Below are positions 19,109 through 28,594 of a stretch of 64,000 nucleotides of DNA, piece after piece. Source of the DNA: Neobacillus sp. YX16. Its GTDB lineage: Bacteria > Bacillota > Bacilli > Bacillales > Cytobacillaceae. The notes beneath the pieces were generated by a model. The model had not been told where the DNA came from and searched no databases. It saw only the letters and a list, made by a program, of their open reading frames with translations. Position 1 is the stretch's first letter. Every line of letters starts with the position of its first letter. The position numbers were made by a program, and so were the translations under genes. The stretch is from positions 4,788,001-4,852,000 of the forward strand of contig NZ_CP126115.1 of the NCBI RefSeq assembly GCF_030123505.1, given 5' to 3'.

Positions 19109-19489
19109 ATGGTTTGGCTGCTGCGCTTACTGTTAGTTTGCTTGTTCATCTTCATTATTTTTGTAACCATAAAATTTCTTCTTAAACCAACTCGTAAATT
19201 GGAAGCAGCTCGAAAACACAAACGTTTCCTACTTATAGACAATGAAGAGGTTACCAAAAACTTCCAACTTACTTACAATGGTGCATTGTTTACGGGAGAA
19301 AAATATCTTGGTGCCACGAAAAATACGATAGATGTTGTTTCCATCTCGATTTGGCCGGATCAAACTTCTTCCATTCAAGGAATGGATAAGGAGGACTTTT
19401 ATTTTATCGAAAGAAAAATACACGAAAGATATCCAGTTGCTCAAATCAATTGGAAAAGTCCAATTGATGAATTTTTGCATCAAAAATAG
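19109..19489 (+). CDS. ysdB: Sigma-W-regulated protein YsdB
   Basis: The 126-residue protein has one N-terminal membrane helix (residues 3-24), followed by a soluble part with KPTRKLEAARKHKRFLLID and a C-terminal RYPVAQINWKSPIDEFL. It matches YsdB of B. subtilis in size, layout and position. Its molecular role is not known. AGGAGG precedes the ATG by eight bases. The sigma-W promoter 30 bases upstream suggests induction by cell-envelope stress. Confidence 0.85.
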   Translation: MVWLLRLLLVCLFIFIIFVTIKFLLKPTRKLEAARKHKRFLLIDNEEVTKNFQLTYNGALFTGEKYLGATKNTIDVVSISIWPDQTSSIQGMDKEDFYFIERKIHERYPVAQINWKSPIDEFLHQK

Positions 19490-19514
19490 CCGCTATCCAG
19501 CGGCCTTTTCTTTT
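19489..19514. terminator. Terminator between ysdB and the TVP38-family gene
   Basis: GCCGCT-ATCC-AGCGGC is followed by CTTTTCTTTT on the plus strand, and by ATTTTTG on the other. It overlaps the 3' ends of both convergent genes. Confidence 0.75.
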
Positions 19515-20080
19515 GTTCTTTTAAAAAACACCTTCCATTTGATTACATTTTGTCTCTCTCTCAGTAGATAAACAAGAATCGTTAACCCGAGTAGAATTAA
19601 TGCAATTAAAGAAGGCGTAAAGGTTGAGATATATTCTCCGAAAATAGTACAAAAAAAGGCGATTGGGATATTTGTTAAGAAAGAGGCTTTTAAATACTCT
19701 TTAAATTTAGGTTTTCTTTGTTTTAAGCAAAAGCTTAATAAGTGGTAATGAACAAATGGAATAAGTCTTAAAATGGCAATTTGACCGACGGTAAGATTTC
19801 GATATTCCCCAAACCAGCGATTTTTTATTTTTACTAGGCGGTCCTGGGTTTTCGGCATTCTATCAATGAAAGCATAGAAAAAGATGCTAACCCCCATTAA
19901 ACCAATAACCGAATAAATCGTCCCCCACACCGTTCCAAAAAGAACCCCTCCAGCAATGACGACAACCGATACAGGAATAAACAAGAACGATCTTAGCAGA
20001 TGAAATAGAACAAAAGCCAATGGAGCAAAAATTCCTCCAGCTTCCACCATGATTAACAGCAAAGACAAGTCCTCATTCAT
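19493..20080 (-). CDS. TVP38/TMEM64 (VTT domain) membrane protein
   Basis: The 195-residue protein has the VTT (SNARE-associated) domain of the TVP38/TMEM64/DedA superfamily. The signature is GGVLFGTVWGTIYSVIGLMG at about residue 43-62, then FFYAFIDRM, then RLIPFVHYHLLSFCLK. Five or six membrane segments are expected. Some bacterial VTT and DedA proteins flip lipids or carriers across the membrane; the substrate here is unknown. The start ATG at 20080 follows GGGGGCATGC; another M could be chosen downstream. Confidence 0.82.
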   Translation of the reverse strand: MNEDLSLLLIMVEAGGIFAPLAFVLFHLLRSFLFIPVSVVVIAGGVLFGTVWGTIYSVIGLMGVSIFFYAFIDRMPKTQDRLVKIKNRWFGEYRNLTVGQIAILRLIPFVHYHLLSFCLKQRKPKFKEYLKASFLTNIPIAFFCTIFGEYISTFTPSLIALILLGLTILVYLLRERQNVIKWKVFFKRTKEKAAG

Positions 20081-20149
20081 ATTGCATGCCCCCTGGGTTG
20101 TTAATCTAACTTGTTAACTTAACATATAAAAAGGGCCATGCTGTTATGT

Positions 20150-20413
20150 CTACAACGTGAAAAAATAACCTAAAAGAATGACTTCCGCTACAGCTAGTAA
20201 AGGAAATCCAACTTTAAAGGACATGTGCTTTGTTTTATGCCTAAACATCTGCATTCCTGCTGTTGTACCAACAGCCCCCCCAAATATAGCCACTAGCCAC
20301 AAGGTGTTTTCACTAATCCGGTATTGATGTTTTATCGCTCGATTTTTATCCACTTTCATTACAATTATACCAATAATATTCATTATGATATATGCACCTA
20401 ATATGGTACTCAT
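20150..20413 (-). CDS. ysdA: DUF1294 membrane protein YsdA
   Basis: The 87-residue protein has three hydrophobic stretches (residues 3-17, 37-55, 66-84) around the family motif MKVDKNRAIKHQYRISENTL, with GGAVGTTAGMQMFRHKTKH and FKVGFP. This is the DUF1294 family, represented by YsdA downstream of rplT in B. subtilis. I choose the ATG at 20413 because GGGGGATGGG precedes it; the longer frame reaches back through the rplT terminator into rplT. Function unknown. Confidence 0.87.
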   Translation of the reverse strand: MSTILGAYIIMNIIGIIVMKVDKNRAIKHQYRISENTLWLVAIFGGAVGTTAGMQMFRHKTKHMSFKVGFPLLAVAEVILLGYFFTL

Positions 20414-20431
20414 TTTCCCATCCCCCTTATA

Positions 20432-20462
20432 GAAAAAGCCATCCTCGTTATGAGAATGGCTC
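20432..20462 (-). terminator. rplT terminator
   Basis: On the minus strand AGCCATTCTC-ATAA-CGAGGATGGCT is followed by TTTTTC. It ends the infC-rpmI-rplT unit, with ysdA read by leak-through or from its own start. Confidence 0.82.
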
Positions 20463-20468
20463 AAAAAA

Positions 20469-20825
20469 TTATTTTTGTTGTTGTTTTGCAACGTTTGCTA
20501 ATTCAGTAAATGCTGCTGCATCGCTTACTGCTAATTCAGCAAGCATTTTGCGGTTTACTTCGATACCTGCAAGCTTTAAGCCATGCATTAAACGGCTGTA
20601 AGAAAGACCATTCATACGAGCTGCTGCGTTGATACGAGTAATCCAAAGTTTACGGAAGTCGCGCTTCTTCTGGCGACGATCGCGGAATGCGTACATTAAA
20701 GATTTCATAACCTGTTGGTTAGCTACTTTATATAATGTATGTTTTGAACCATAATAACCTTTTGCTAATTTAATAACTTTTTTACGACGCTTGCGCGTAA
20801 CTGTACCGCCTTTTACACGTGGCAT
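20469..20825 (-). CDS. rplT: 50S ribosomal protein L20
   Basis: L20 is an early 23S rRNA-binding assembly protein. The 118-residue sequence [28 protein letters not shown] is diagnostic. In Bacillus L20 also represses its own operon by binding the infC leader. AGGAGG stands before the ATG, and rpmI is 31 bases upstream. Confidence 0.98.
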   Translation of the reverse strand: MPRVKGGTVTRKRRKKVIKLAKGYYGSKHTLYKVANQQVMKSLMYAFRDRRQKKRDFRKLWITRINAAARMNGLSYSRLMHGLKLAGIEVNRKMLAELAVSDAAAFTELANVAKQQQK

Positions 20826-20856
20826 GAATTTTTCCTCCTATATCAATCGTTAACGA

Positions 20857-21057
20857 TTATTTAAGATTTGTTAATAAGAAACGGATGCGTTTGAAATCGC
20901 CTTTAGAAACAAGTGAAGCTTTGCGAAGCTTACGCTTAGCTTTTGTAGATTTGTTTGCAAATAAGTGGCTAGTATAAGCGTGTGAACGCTTCAGTTTACC
21001 AGAACCAGTCTTCTTGAAACGCTTTGCAGCGCCACGGTGAGTTTTCATTTTTGGCAT
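20857..21057 (-). CDS. rpmI: 50S ribosomal protein L35
   Basis: The 66-residue basic protein ([23 protein letters not shown]) is L35 at full length. It lies between infC and rplT, 17 bases after infC, with GGAGG before the ATG. Confidence 0.98.
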   Translation of the reverse strand: MPKMKTHRGAAKRFKKTGSGKLKRSHAYTSHLFANKSTKAKRKLRKASLVSKGDFKRIRFLLTNLK

Positions 21058-21074
21058 TGGGATAGTCCTCCTTA

Positions 21075-21590
21075 TTACTTTTCAGTTTTAGGTGCTAGAA
21101 CGAGGAACATGCTTCGTCCATCCATTTTTGGATGAGATTCGATTGTTGCAACTTCTTTGCACTCGGTAGCAAAACGGTCTAATACACGTTGACCGATTTC
21201 TTTATGGGTAATCGCCCGGCCCTTGAAGCGGATTGAAGCTTTTACCTTGTCGCCTTTTTCCAAAAACTTAATCGCATTGCGAAGTTTTGTATTAAAGTCA
21301 TGCTCATCAATTGTTGGGCTGAGACGAACTTCTTTTGTAACAATAATCTTTTGATTCTTTCGAGCTTCTTTTTCTTTCTTTTGATTCTCGAATTTAAATT
21401 TGCCATAGTCCATAATTCGGGCTACCGGGGGCTTCGCATTTGGTGCAACTAGTACCAAATCAAGATTCACTCGTCCGGCAATCTCCAGCGCTTCAAATTT
21501 GGTTTTAATCCCTAATTGCTCGCCGTTTTGATCGATTAGGCGAACTTCGCGAGCGCGAATACCCTCATTTAATAACATGTCTTTGCTAAT
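21075..21590 (-). CDS. infC: Translation initiation factor IF-3, AUU start
   Basis: IF-3 binds the 30S subunit, prevents early 50S joining and proofreads the start codon. The N-terminal domain ([22 protein letters not shown]), linker and C-terminal domain ([30 protein letters not shown]) are complete. The first ATG (21578) has no ribosome binding site. GGAGG at 21600-21604 instead fits ATT ATT AGC AAA GAC, so translation probably starts at an AUU codon. The second ATT (21590) gives [10 protein letters not shown], in line with mature Geobacillus IF-3, which begins SKD. The first ATT (21593) is possible. A rare AUU start is the known basis of IF-3 autoregulation. Confidence 0.93.
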   Translation of the reverse strand: MSKDMLLNEGIRAREVRLIDQNGEQLGIKTKFEALEIAGRVNLDLVLVAPNAKPPVARIMDYGKFKFENQKKEKEARKNQKIIVTKEVRLSPTIDEHDFNTKLRNAIKFLEKGDKVKASIRFKGRAITHKEIGQRVLDRFATECKEVATIESHPKMDGRSMFLVLAPKTEK

Positions 21591-21604
21591 AATTAGCCAC
21601 CTCC

Positions 21605-21845
21605 AAGGTTTTCACGAATACAACATCCGGGTCAAGAGCATCTGACTTTTGCTGCATCGGCAAGTACTGAACAACTTTAGATTCTTTGTTTAAACAAATA
21701 AAAAAGTGCGGATGAATACACCCACACTTTACGAAACAAAAGTAATAAACTAAAAAGTTCACGTAAAACCTGCCAACTGCCAATTGCGTCAATCAGGTGA
21801 GAAGCGGGTGCTTCTTCTTTTCCCAAAACTAGTATTCAATTTTCC
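21605..21845 (-). promoter_or_regulatory. L20-type autoregulatory leader of infC-rpmI-rplT
   Basis: About 250 untranslated bases lie between the promoter and infC. They include the terminator AAGTGTGGGTG-TATT-CATCCGCACTT with a T-run (21700-21730, minus strand), placed as in the Bacillus L20 leader. L20 binding is expected to favour termination there. The pairing of the antiterminator was not worked out. A 68-codon ORF across it is not a gene. Confidence 0.8.
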
Positions 21846-21851
21846 TTAGTT

Positions 21852-21881
21852 ACTATAACATAAGCAAAGACGTAATGTCAA
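21852..21881 (-). promoter_or_regulatory. infC operon promoter
   Basis: On the minus strand a perfect TTGACA (21876-21881), an 18-bp spacer and TATAGT (21852-21857) precede the leader. Confidence 0.75.
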
Positions 21882-21958
21882 ACATGCATTTCATATGACA
21901 ACGAAATTCATTCTATCAAGAAACGAAAAATTATTCAATAGAAATTTTTTCTTTTTTT

Positions 21959-22258
21959 GGCGGTGTTAACTCGGCTGTTGATTTCCGCTCCACTAAGGAA
22001 AGCTTCTTTGAATAATCACCGCAGGGACAGGCGGTCTTTGCCTGTCACGAGGCACTTCGCTTTCCGCAGGCGGTTCGGGAAGCCTCCTCGGCGCTAAGAG
22101 ATGAGCGGGGTCTCCCCTGTCCCGTCCTCCCGCAGGACATTGAATTACATCCTCGAATCAGCCCACGCACGAAGAAAATGCGATAGCATTTTCGAGGAGT
22201 CTCGTGCCTTCCGCTCCAATCAACAGGTGCCAAACTCAATTATTCGATTAACACAGCC
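21959..22258. repeat. ~300-bp dispersed element with terminal inverted repeats, copy 1
   Basis: The outer ends are GGCGGTGTTAA and TTAACACAGCC, and an inner inverted pair is CTGTTGATT / AATCAACAG (21975 and 22218). The inside contains TCACCGCAGGGACAGGCGGT, GCGGGGTCTCCCC and the hairpin GAAAATGC-GATA-GCATTTTC. It is GC-richer than its surroundings. Copies 2 and 3 are at 44857-45283 and 56357-56656. No coding capacity is evident. The size and ends resemble a MITE; it fills the gap between thrS and the infC promoter. Confidence 0.9.
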
Positions 22259-22269
22259 TTTTTTTTCAA

Positions 22270-24207
22270 TTATCCTCTTTTCACTTCTGCTTTTAATGAT
22301 TCAAGGAATTGTGCGAATGGCTCAGTTGCTGATTTTTGCTCGCCATATTTGCGGACGTTAACGGCATTTTCTTCTACTTCCTTGTCGCCGACAACGAGCA
22401 TATATGGAATTTTTTGCATTTGTGCTTCGCGGATTTTGTAGCCAATTTTTTCATTACGGCCATCTAATTCGACACGGAAGCCTTCATTTTGAAGTTGCTC
22501 CTGTACCTGCTTCGCAAAATCAAAATGTGCTTCTGGTGAAACAGGAATTACTTGAACCTGGACTGGAGCTAACCAAGTTGGGAAAGCACCTTTGTATTCC
22601 TCGATTAAGAAGGCAACGAAGCGTTCCATTGTTGATACAACACCACGGTGAATAACGACTGGGCGGTGCTGCTTGCCGTCTTCACCCACATAAGTTAGAT
22701 CAAATCGTTCAGGTAGTAAGAAATCTAATTGAACTGTTGAAAGAGTTTCCTCTTTACCTAGCGCTGTTTTTACTTGAACATCTAGTTTAGGACCGTAGAA
22801 TGCGGCTTCACCCTCAGCTTCATAATAATCAAGACCAAGGTCATCCATCGCTTCCTTCAGCATGCTTTGCGCTTTTTCCCACATCGCATCATCATCAAAA
22901 TACTTTTCAGTATCTTGCGGATCGCGATAGGAAAGACGGAAGGAATAGTCATTAATATTAAAGTCTTTGTAAACCGCTAAAACAAGATTAACAACTCGTT
23001 TAAATTCGTCTTTAATTTGGTCCGGACGAACAAAAATATGAGCATCATTTAAAGTCATTCCCCGAACACGCTGAAGTCCTGATAAAGCTCCAGACATTTC
23101 GTAACGGTGCATTGTCCCAAGCTCAGCAATACGGATAGGCAGCTCACGATAGCTGTGGATTGCGTTTTTGTACACCATCATATGGTGAGGGCAGTTCATT
23201 GGACGAAGAACCAATTGCTCGTTATCCATATCCATTACCGGGAACATATCCTCCTGGTAATGATCCCAGTGACCTGAAGTTTTGTATAAATCCACGCTTC
23301 CCATGATTGGAGTATAGACATGGTCATAGCCTAGACGCTGCTCTTTATCAACAATGTATCGTTCAACAACCCGGCGGATTGTTGCACCTTTTGGAAGCCA
23401 TAATGGCAACCCTTGACCAACTAATTGTGAACTCGTAAACAGGTTCAACTCTTTTCCAATTTTACGGTGATCACGTTCTTTTGCCTCTTCTAATAAGCGA
23501 AGGTGCTCTTTCAAATCTTCTTTCTTGAAAAATGCAGTTCCGTAAATACGCTGCAGCATTTTGTTTTTGCTGTCACCTCGCCAGTATGCTCCGGCAATGC
23601 TCAACAATTTGAACTCTTTTATTTTTCCAGTTGACGGAACATGGACACCACGGCAAAGGTCAGAGAAGTCACCTTGTTCATAAATAGTCACAGTTTCATC
23701 ATCCGGAATCGCTTCAATTAGTTCCAGCTTGTAAGGGTCACCCTCAGCCTTAAAGAATTGCACCGCTTCAGCACGGCTTACTTCTTTACGAACGATTTCA
23801 ATGTTTTCATTGACGATTTTCGCCATTTCTTTTTCAATTCGTGGAAGGTCCTCTGGAGTAATCGATTCTTCAAGGTCGATATCATAATAAAAACCGCCTT
23901 CAATTACCGGTCCTACTCCAAGGTTTACTTCTTTTCCATAGAGCCTTTTAATCGCTTGAGCCATTAAGTGGGCAGTACTATGACGTAAAATCTCTAAGGC
24001 ATCCTTTGATTCAGGTACAACGATTTCTATTGAACCGTCTTCTTCGATTGGACGGCGAAGATCAAATAATTGACCATTCCATTTCCCGGCAATTGCTTTT
24101 TTCTTCAGTCCCGGGCTGATGGAAGCGGCAATATCTTCCGTTGTTGTTCCACGAGGGAACTCCTTCACTGCTCCATCTGGAAACGCAATCTTTACAACGT
24201 CTGACAT
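22270..24207 (-). CDS. thrS: Threonine--tRNA ligase
   Basis: ThrRS charges tRNA-Thr and edits Ser-tRNA-Thr. The 645-residue protein has the TGS domain (1-62), the editing domain with [10 protein letters not shown] near residue 75 and the linked SAD motif, the class II catalytic core with zinc ligands in [10 protein letters not shown], motif 2 [19 protein letters not shown], and the anticodon-binding domain from about 540. I choose the ATG at 24207, seven bases after AGGAGG; the ORF extends ten codons further without support. Control is by the T-box upstream. Confidence 0.97.
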   Translation of the reverse strand: MSDVVKIAFPDGAVKEFPRGTTTEDIAASISPGLKKKAIAGKWNGQLFDLRRPIEEDGSIEIVVPESKDALEILRHSTAHLMAQAIKRLYGKEVNLGVGPVIEGGFYYDIDLEESITPEDLPRIEKEMAKIVNENIEIVRKEVSRAEAVQFFKAEGDPYKLELIEAIPDDETVTIYEQGDFSDLCRGVHVPSTGKIKEFKLLSIAGAYWRGDSKNKMLQRIYGTAFFKKEDLKEHLRLLEEAKERDHRKIGKELNLFTSSQLVGQGLPLWLPKGATIRRVVERYIVDKEQRLGYDHVYTPIMGSVDLYKTSGHWDHYQEDMFPVMDMDNEQLVLRPMNCPHHMMVYKNAIHSYRELPIRIAELGTMHRYEMSGALSGLQRVRGMTLNDAHIFVRPDQIKDEFKRVVNLVLAVYKDFNINDYSFRLSYRDPQDTEKYFDDDAMWEKAQSMLKEAMDDLGLDYYEAEGEAAFYGPKLDVQVKTALGKEETLSTVQLDFLLPERFDLTYVGEDGKQHRPVVIHRGVVSTMERFVAFLIEEYKGAFPTWLAPVQVQVIPVSPEAHFDFAKQVQEQLQNEGFRVELDGRNEKIGYKIREAQMQKIPYMLVVGDKEVEENAVNVRKYGEQKSATEPFAQFLESLKAEVKRG

Positions 24208-24261
24208 GGTTATTCCTCCTTTTGATTTGGAGCGCACGGGACTAATTGTGTCCTGACCTGG

Positions 24262-24570
24262 CGCTTTATAAAAATAAAAAAACCCGTCCCTGGAAAAGGG
24301 ACGAGTTTAATAAACACGTGGTTCCACCCAATTTTTCATTTTTAAAATAATCTTTAAAAATGACTTTAGGACAGGGTAACGGGCTGTTTCCCGTCAGGCG
24401 ATTACTCACTTCAAAGAAGCGTTCACCGCTGAAGTTTAAAGGTGGTAAGCATTCAATCCGTGCTAGGAGGCTTTCAGCCTGGTCCTCCCTCTCTGGTAAC
24501 CGTGAATAAATACTATTGTCCTTATCGTTACTTTTGCTTGATATATTGATGTCTAGCTTCAGCATTTCAG
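24262..24570 (-). promoter_or_regulatory. T-box leader of thrS
   Basis: The minus strand carries the T-box TGGGTGGAACCACG (24317-24330), followed by the terminator ACTCGTCCC-ttttcca-GGGACGGGT and a run of seven T (24278-24308). A GCTTACCACC segment about 120 bases upstream offers ACC, a threonine codon, as specifier. The arrangement matches the known thrS T-boxes of Bacillus. Confidence 0.92.
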
Positions 24571-24582
24571 ACTATGTACGTT

Positions 24583-24611
24583 ATTATAATGATTCTATTT
24601 TGAAAAATCAA
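24583..24611 (-). promoter_or_regulatory. thrS promoter
   Basis: TTGATT (24606-24611), 17 bp, and a perfect TATAAT (24583-24588) on the minus strand. Confidence 0.75.
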
Positions 24612-24641
24612 TACACCAAGCGCACAATTTTACAATATTTT

Positions 24642-25514
24642 TCAAGCCCCGTTTTCATTTGCGTTGTTTTCCTGCTGAATCCATTCCTTTGTAGGACGCA
24701 AACCCTTAAAGGATTTTACTAAAACTCTTTCTTCAAAAATGTTTCTAATGGTCCTAACAAGCGGTTCCTCTGGATTTTTCGTATAGAGCAGAATACTTTT
24801 AGGTGCAATCGATAACAAGGGTGCAATCGAAGCTGAATCTACATAGACTGGATGATTAAATAAAAGCTTCCGGTCTATCATTTTCATCAACTCTCCTCTT
24901 TTTATTTCTTCAAATTTCTCATCAAAGAAAGTAATTTCCTCATCAAAGAGAAGATGCAGCGTGTCCATTTTTGGCTCACGTCCTGTTAAAAAATCTCTTA
25001 ATGTTTGGATAAACATTTGATATTCCTGCTCCATTTTATATTCGTCGATTGATATTTCCACGTAGCTCTCTAATACTTTTAAATAAGGACGCAATCGAAA
25101 TTTAAGAAAGGAATCAAAAGAAAAGGAGACATTATCCTGAAAGATTTCCTCAACTGCTTCTCTAATGTTTGGTTCTTCCCCATTTTCCCTGATTAATACA
25201 GACAAGTCTTCCCGCTGGCCTTCAAGAACAGAATAAATAATCTCCATGATATGCTGCTGTTCTTCTGGATCCTCGAAAAAATATTGATCTTGTAAAATAG
25301 CTCTAAACCAATCATCACGCTTTATTTTTACGATAAATTCATAAAATGCATGTTTAAGCATCTCCAGATTTACCTTTCTATCCAAAACCTTAACTATATA
25401 TCGATCTTCTAAAAGAAGAATATCTTGATTACTTGGATTACCTCGAAAGCACTTCAGCAAGTGATCATAAAATCTCTTCGCATCCATCTTGCTTCGGAAG
25501 ATGATTTCAGCCAA
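24642..25514 (-). CDS. ytxC: Putative sporulation protein YtxC
   Basis: The ~290-residue protein matches the YtxC family in position (between thrS and dnaI) and content, for example MDAKRFYDHLLKCFRGN, VSFSFDSFLKFRLRPYLK and IDRKLLFNHPVYVDSASIAPLL. The family occurs in spore formers, but its function is unknown. The frame opens at GTG 25532; I prefer the TTG at 25514, six bases from GGGGGG. No signal peptide or membrane segment is evident. Confidence 0.82.
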   Translation of the reverse strand: MAEIIFRSKMDAKRFYDHLLKCFRGNPSNQDILLLEDRYIVKVLDRKVNLEMLKHAFYEFIVKIKRDDWFRAILQDQYFFEDPEEQQHIMEIIYSVLEGQREDLSVLIRENGEEPNIREAVEEIFQDNVSFSFDSFLKFRLRPYLKVLESYVEISIDEYKMEQEYQMFIQTLRDFLTGREPKMDTLHLLFDEEITFFDEKFEEIKRGELMKMIDRKLLFNHPVYVDSASIAPLLSIAPKSILLYTKNPEEPLVRTIRNIFEERVLVKSFKGLRPTKEWIQQENNANENGA

Positions 25515-25607
25515 CCAAATCCCCCCTCTCACCCATACTCTGTTTTACTATTTATATGGGGGACTTGACCAAAATAGAAGTTAAGACATCAGAGATACAC
25601 CTATATT

Positions 25608-25653
25608 GTAAAAAAAAATAAAAGGATTACCGAAACTAAATCGGTAATCCTTT
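25608..25653 (-). terminator. dnaI terminator
   Basis: The 13-bp stem AAAGGATTACCGA / TCGGTAATCCTTT (25621-25633 and 25641-25653) is followed on the minus strand by TATTTTTTTT. Confidence 0.88.
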
Positions 25654-25664
25654 CAATATTTTAA

Positions 25665-26594
25665 TTAATCGCGCCGATTTGGTCCTTCCACCAGCACTGG
25701 TTCACTTAAACTTCGAATTCTTTCCATGATTCTCCGTGCTTTCATCTTTTCCTCTTCACCACGTTGACTGTAGGTTAAATGGTGCTCAAGTCCTTGAAAG
25801 TCAAAATTAGAGGTAAAGAAGGTTGGAAGCTTTTCAAGCATTCTGAATTGAAGGATGGGACCTAATACTTCATCCCGTGTCCAGCTAGAAACGGCTTCAG
25901 CCCCTATATCATCAAGCATCAGGATTGATTCTTTCTTCAGTGCCTCTATTTTTTCATTTAAGGTATTATCGCCAATTGCACTTTTCATTTCGCGCAGCAG
26001 CTCAGGAACATAAACAATCATGGACGAAATTTGCTTCTTAGCAAGCTCGTTGGCTATTGCTCCTAACAAATAGGATTTCCCCACTCCAAACATTCCATAA
26101 AGATACAATCCCTTTGGCTTCAGGCCTGCCTCGTAATTCATTAAAAAGGTGGCGGCCTTATCTCCTGCATCTAGGCGGCCTTCGTCACCTTCAAAGTCCT
26201 CAAACGTCGCTTCCAATATGTCTCTTGGAACGTATAAACTTTTAATAAGCTTTTGATTCTTCTTATGTTCATCTGCCATCACTTTTCGAGGGCAGCGCTT
26301 ATACACAACATCAATAGAGTTTCGTACCAGTACTAGGTCTGGATGATACCCTTTCATGAAATTAATACAGCCATCGAGACTCTCGCAGCGATTACATTCT
26401 TTACTTTGCTGGGTATACTCATAAAGCTTACTCATGCTTTTTTCAATCGTTTCCTGATTGAGCTCATTTTGGTGCTCTGATAAAAAGTCATGAATATCAG
26501 GGTGATTGAGTACCTGCTTCCTCTGCTCTTCATAGCGCTTCTGAAAGCCTTCATTTGAGGCTAAGCGCTTAAGTGTTCGATTAATTTTTTCCAT
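25665..26594 (-). CDS. dnaI: Primosomal protein DnaI (helicase loader)
   Basis: DnaI loads the replicative helicase DnaC at the origin and at restart sites. The N-terminal domain has a zinc site (CNRCESLDGCINFMKGYHPD) that contacts the helicase. The C-terminal AAA+ domain shows Walker A GMFGVGKSYLL at about residue 166 and Walker B SILMLDDIGAE. The 309 residues are full length. It lies 13 bases after dnaB in a two-gene unit. Confidence 0.96.
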   Translation of the reverse strand: MEKINRTLKRLASNEGFQKRYEEQRKQVLNHPDIHDFLSEHQNELNQETIEKSMSKLYEYTQQSKECNRCESLDGCINFMKGYHPDLVLVRNSIDVVYKRCPRKVMADEHKKNQKLIKSLYVPRDILEATFEDFEGDEGRLDAGDKAATFLMNYEAGLKPKGLYLYGMFGVGKSYLLGAIANELAKKQISSMIVYVPELLREMKSAIGDNTLNEKIEALKKESILMLDDIGAEAVSSWTRDEVLGPILQFRMLEKLPTFFTSNFDFQGLEHHLTYSQRGEEEKMKARRIMERIRSLSEPVLVEGPNRRD

Positions 26595-26607
26595 TTACAC
26601 TCACCCC

Positions 26608-28005
26608 CTATTTACGAAAGGCTTTTAGCTTTTCTTCTATTGCGCGTTTTCTCGCCTCAAGCTCTGTGTTATTTTCTTTAGCAGGCTCTTTAACACTTTC
26701 TTTTCCTTTATCATCAAACCAATCTGGTAATACTTCTGTACGAATAGGTTTTTGTTTCGTAGATTTTCCTGTCTTTTTACTATCTTTGAAGCTGCGCTCC
26801 TCTTTCCTTGCCGCTTCCATCGCTTCCTTCACGGTCTTTATTTTAAGACGAGCCCAATGGCTTGCAATTGATTCAACAAAATTCTTTGTAAATTTCATAT
26901 CTGTTTTTCTAAGGACAACCTCAATCAATACATTGACTACACCAGGGGGAAGTTTATATTTTATCATGACTTCTTCTAATATTTTTAAATTCGAAACAGA
27001 AGGCTCCACTCCACCTGATAGTTCTTTAAAAATGACAATCGGCGGTGTGGTTTCATAATAACGGATTAATTTTTCTTCCTGCGTTTTCGGTTCCTTTAAT
27101 TGGACCTGGTGAACAGCCGGCTGGGTTCTATTTATCAGACTCGGAAGTTGATCATAATTTTCAAATTGATACCAATCTCGTGCCCCTTTTCTAAGGTCCT
27201 CGATATCAATTTCATCCTTTTCATTAATGGCACCTAATATAAAGTTTTTCATTTCGATAGGGCTGATTCCATATAGAAAGGCAAGGTTACTAATAACCTC
27301 TTTTACCTTTTTGGTGAGTGACTTCTGAGGGACCAGCGATTCATTTAGACCCGCCAATAACATTTCAAAGTCAAAGGAACTGGTATCAATTTGAATGGGC
27401 TTCTGATCCTTCCTGCCAATAAATCCTAGAGAAGGTTCTGCCTCTAATTCCTCAGCATGCTCCTGCATATACTGAAGGCTGCCAGGAGTTGCCGAAGCAA
27501 ACACATCCTGAAACTCTCTTGTCACCTCTACATAGTCCTCTTCCACTGGCTTTTGCTTATCACTAAAAAAGCGTTTTAACCTAGAAAAATGGTTTTTCCC
27601 AATTTTACGATATAAATAAATATTAAGCATTCCATCAAGGAAGAATTGCTCTGGATTTAATGGTGGATGGAGTTCGTAAATAAAAGATCGTCCACTATCA
27701 TCACTCTTCACATAGGTTTTTAATAAGCCAATCCCCTCAAGGTTCAGCCTTGCTTCATATATTTCCTTTAAATTGACACTTAACAAATTCATCAATAAAT
27801 GATGGGTGGAGGATTCAGACCACAGTCTATTTTCTTCAAGCTCAGCCCATAGTGTCATATATAAGCTTAAACAAGTTGAGCCGATTAAGGGCTGATACAA
27901 AAAAGTCAACACTTTGCGATCATAATCATGCAGCAATCCATTTGACGTAACAAGATAACGGTCAATCGGAATCAATTCCTGCCAATGCTGCGCCATTTCA
28001 TTCAC
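26608..28005 (-). CDS. dnaB: Replication initiation and membrane attachment protein DnaB
   Basis: Gram-positive DnaB (not the helicase) acts with DnaD and DnaI to load helicase at oriC and attaches origin DNA to the membrane. The 465 residues contain the N-terminal winged-helix region (LTFLYQPLIGSTCLSLYMTLW) and the DnaB/DnaD C-terminal domain with YYETTPPIVIFKELSGG and the later YxxxIxxxW-type helix, plus a Lys/Glu-rich tail (EARKRAIEEKLKAFRK). It is followed directly by dnaI. Confidence 0.95.
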   Translation of the reverse strand: MNEMAQHWQELIPIDRYLVTSNGLLHDYDRKVLTFLYQPLIGSTCLSLYMTLWAELEENRLWSESSTHHLLMNLLSVNLKEIYEARLNLEGIGLLKTYVKSDDSGRSFIYELHPPLNPEQFFLDGMLNIYLYRKIGKNHFSRLKRFFSDKQKPVEEDYVEVTREFQDVFASATPGSLQYMQEHAEELEAEPSLGFIGRKDQKPIQIDTSSFDFEMLLAGLNESLVPQKSLTKKVKEVISNLAFLYGISPIEMKNFILGAINEKDEIDIEDLRKGARDWYQFENYDQLPSLINRTQPAVHQVQLKEPKTQEEKLIRYYETTPPIVIFKELSGGVEPSVSNLKILEEVMIKYKLPPGVVNVLIEVVLRKTDMKFTKNFVESIASHWARLKIKTVKEAMEAARKEERSFKDSKKTGKSTKQKPIRTEVLPDWFDDKGKESVKEPAKENNTELEARKRAIEEKLKAFRK

Positions 28006-28021
28006 CCTTTAATAAAAGTAA

Positions 28022-28048
28022 TAAAGAGCCAAAGACCTCTTTAGCTCC
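28022..28048 (-). terminator. Terminator-like hairpin after nrdR
   Basis: On the minus strand GAGCTAAAGA-GG-TCTTTGGCTC is followed by TTTATTAC. The T·G pair works only in the minus-strand transcript. It may partly separate nrdR from dnaB. Confidence 0.55.
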
Positions 28049-28510
28049 TTAGGATTTCTCCTTGTTTATCAATTCCTTTAATTCTTGAATAAAAACGTTT
28101 ATATCTTTAAATTGACGGTAAACGGATGCAAAGCGCACATATGCCACTTCATCCACATGTGCCAGCCTGTCCATGACCATTTCACCAATCAATTCACTTT
28201 TTATTTCTGATATTCCTTGACCGCGCAGTTCCTTTTCTACCCCTTGGGTAATATCCTCTAATTCTTTTAAAGCAACGGGGCGTTTTTCACAAGCTTTAAT
28301 TAAGCCTCGTAAAATTTTATCACGGCTGAATTCTTCCCTTGTACCTTCCTTTTTGACGACAATAAGTGGTATTTCCTCAATCTTCTCGAATGTCGTAAAA
28401 CGATAACCACATTCCTCACACTCACGCCTTCTTCGGGTTGCACGACCCTCATCTACCGGTCGGGAATCAAGCACACGTGTACCATAATTTTGACATGAAG
28501 GGCACTTCAT
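28049..28510 (-). CDS. nrdR: Transcriptional repressor NrdR
   Basis: NrdR represses ribonucleotide reductase genes and senses ATP/dATP. The 153-residue protein starts with the zinc ribbon MKCPSC...CEECGYRF (Cys 3, 6, 31, 34) and continues with an ATP-cone ([24 protein letters not shown]). I use the ATG at 28510, preceded by GGGAG; the longer frame has no support. It lies upstream of dnaB-dnaI as in B. subtilis. Confidence 0.96.
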   Translation of the reverse strand: MKCPSCQNYGTRVLDSRPVDEGRATRRRRECEECGYRFTTFEKIEEIPLIVVKKEGTREEFSRDKILRGLIKACEKRPVALKELEDITQGVEKELRGQGISEIKSELIGEMVMDRLAHVDEVAYVRFASVYRQFKDINVFIQELKELINKEKS

Positions 28511-28594
28511 TTGATCAACTCCCAAATCAATCACTACATAAGTATAATATCTACTATTTATCTTATTAAAAAGAAAACGGTAACACAAGAAGTA

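Noticed and set aside
21586..21792. 68-codon ORF before infC
   Set aside because: It lies in the L20-type leader across the terminator stem.
24266..24565. 99-codon ORF on the minus strand before thrS
   Set aside because: It coincides with the thrS T-box leader.
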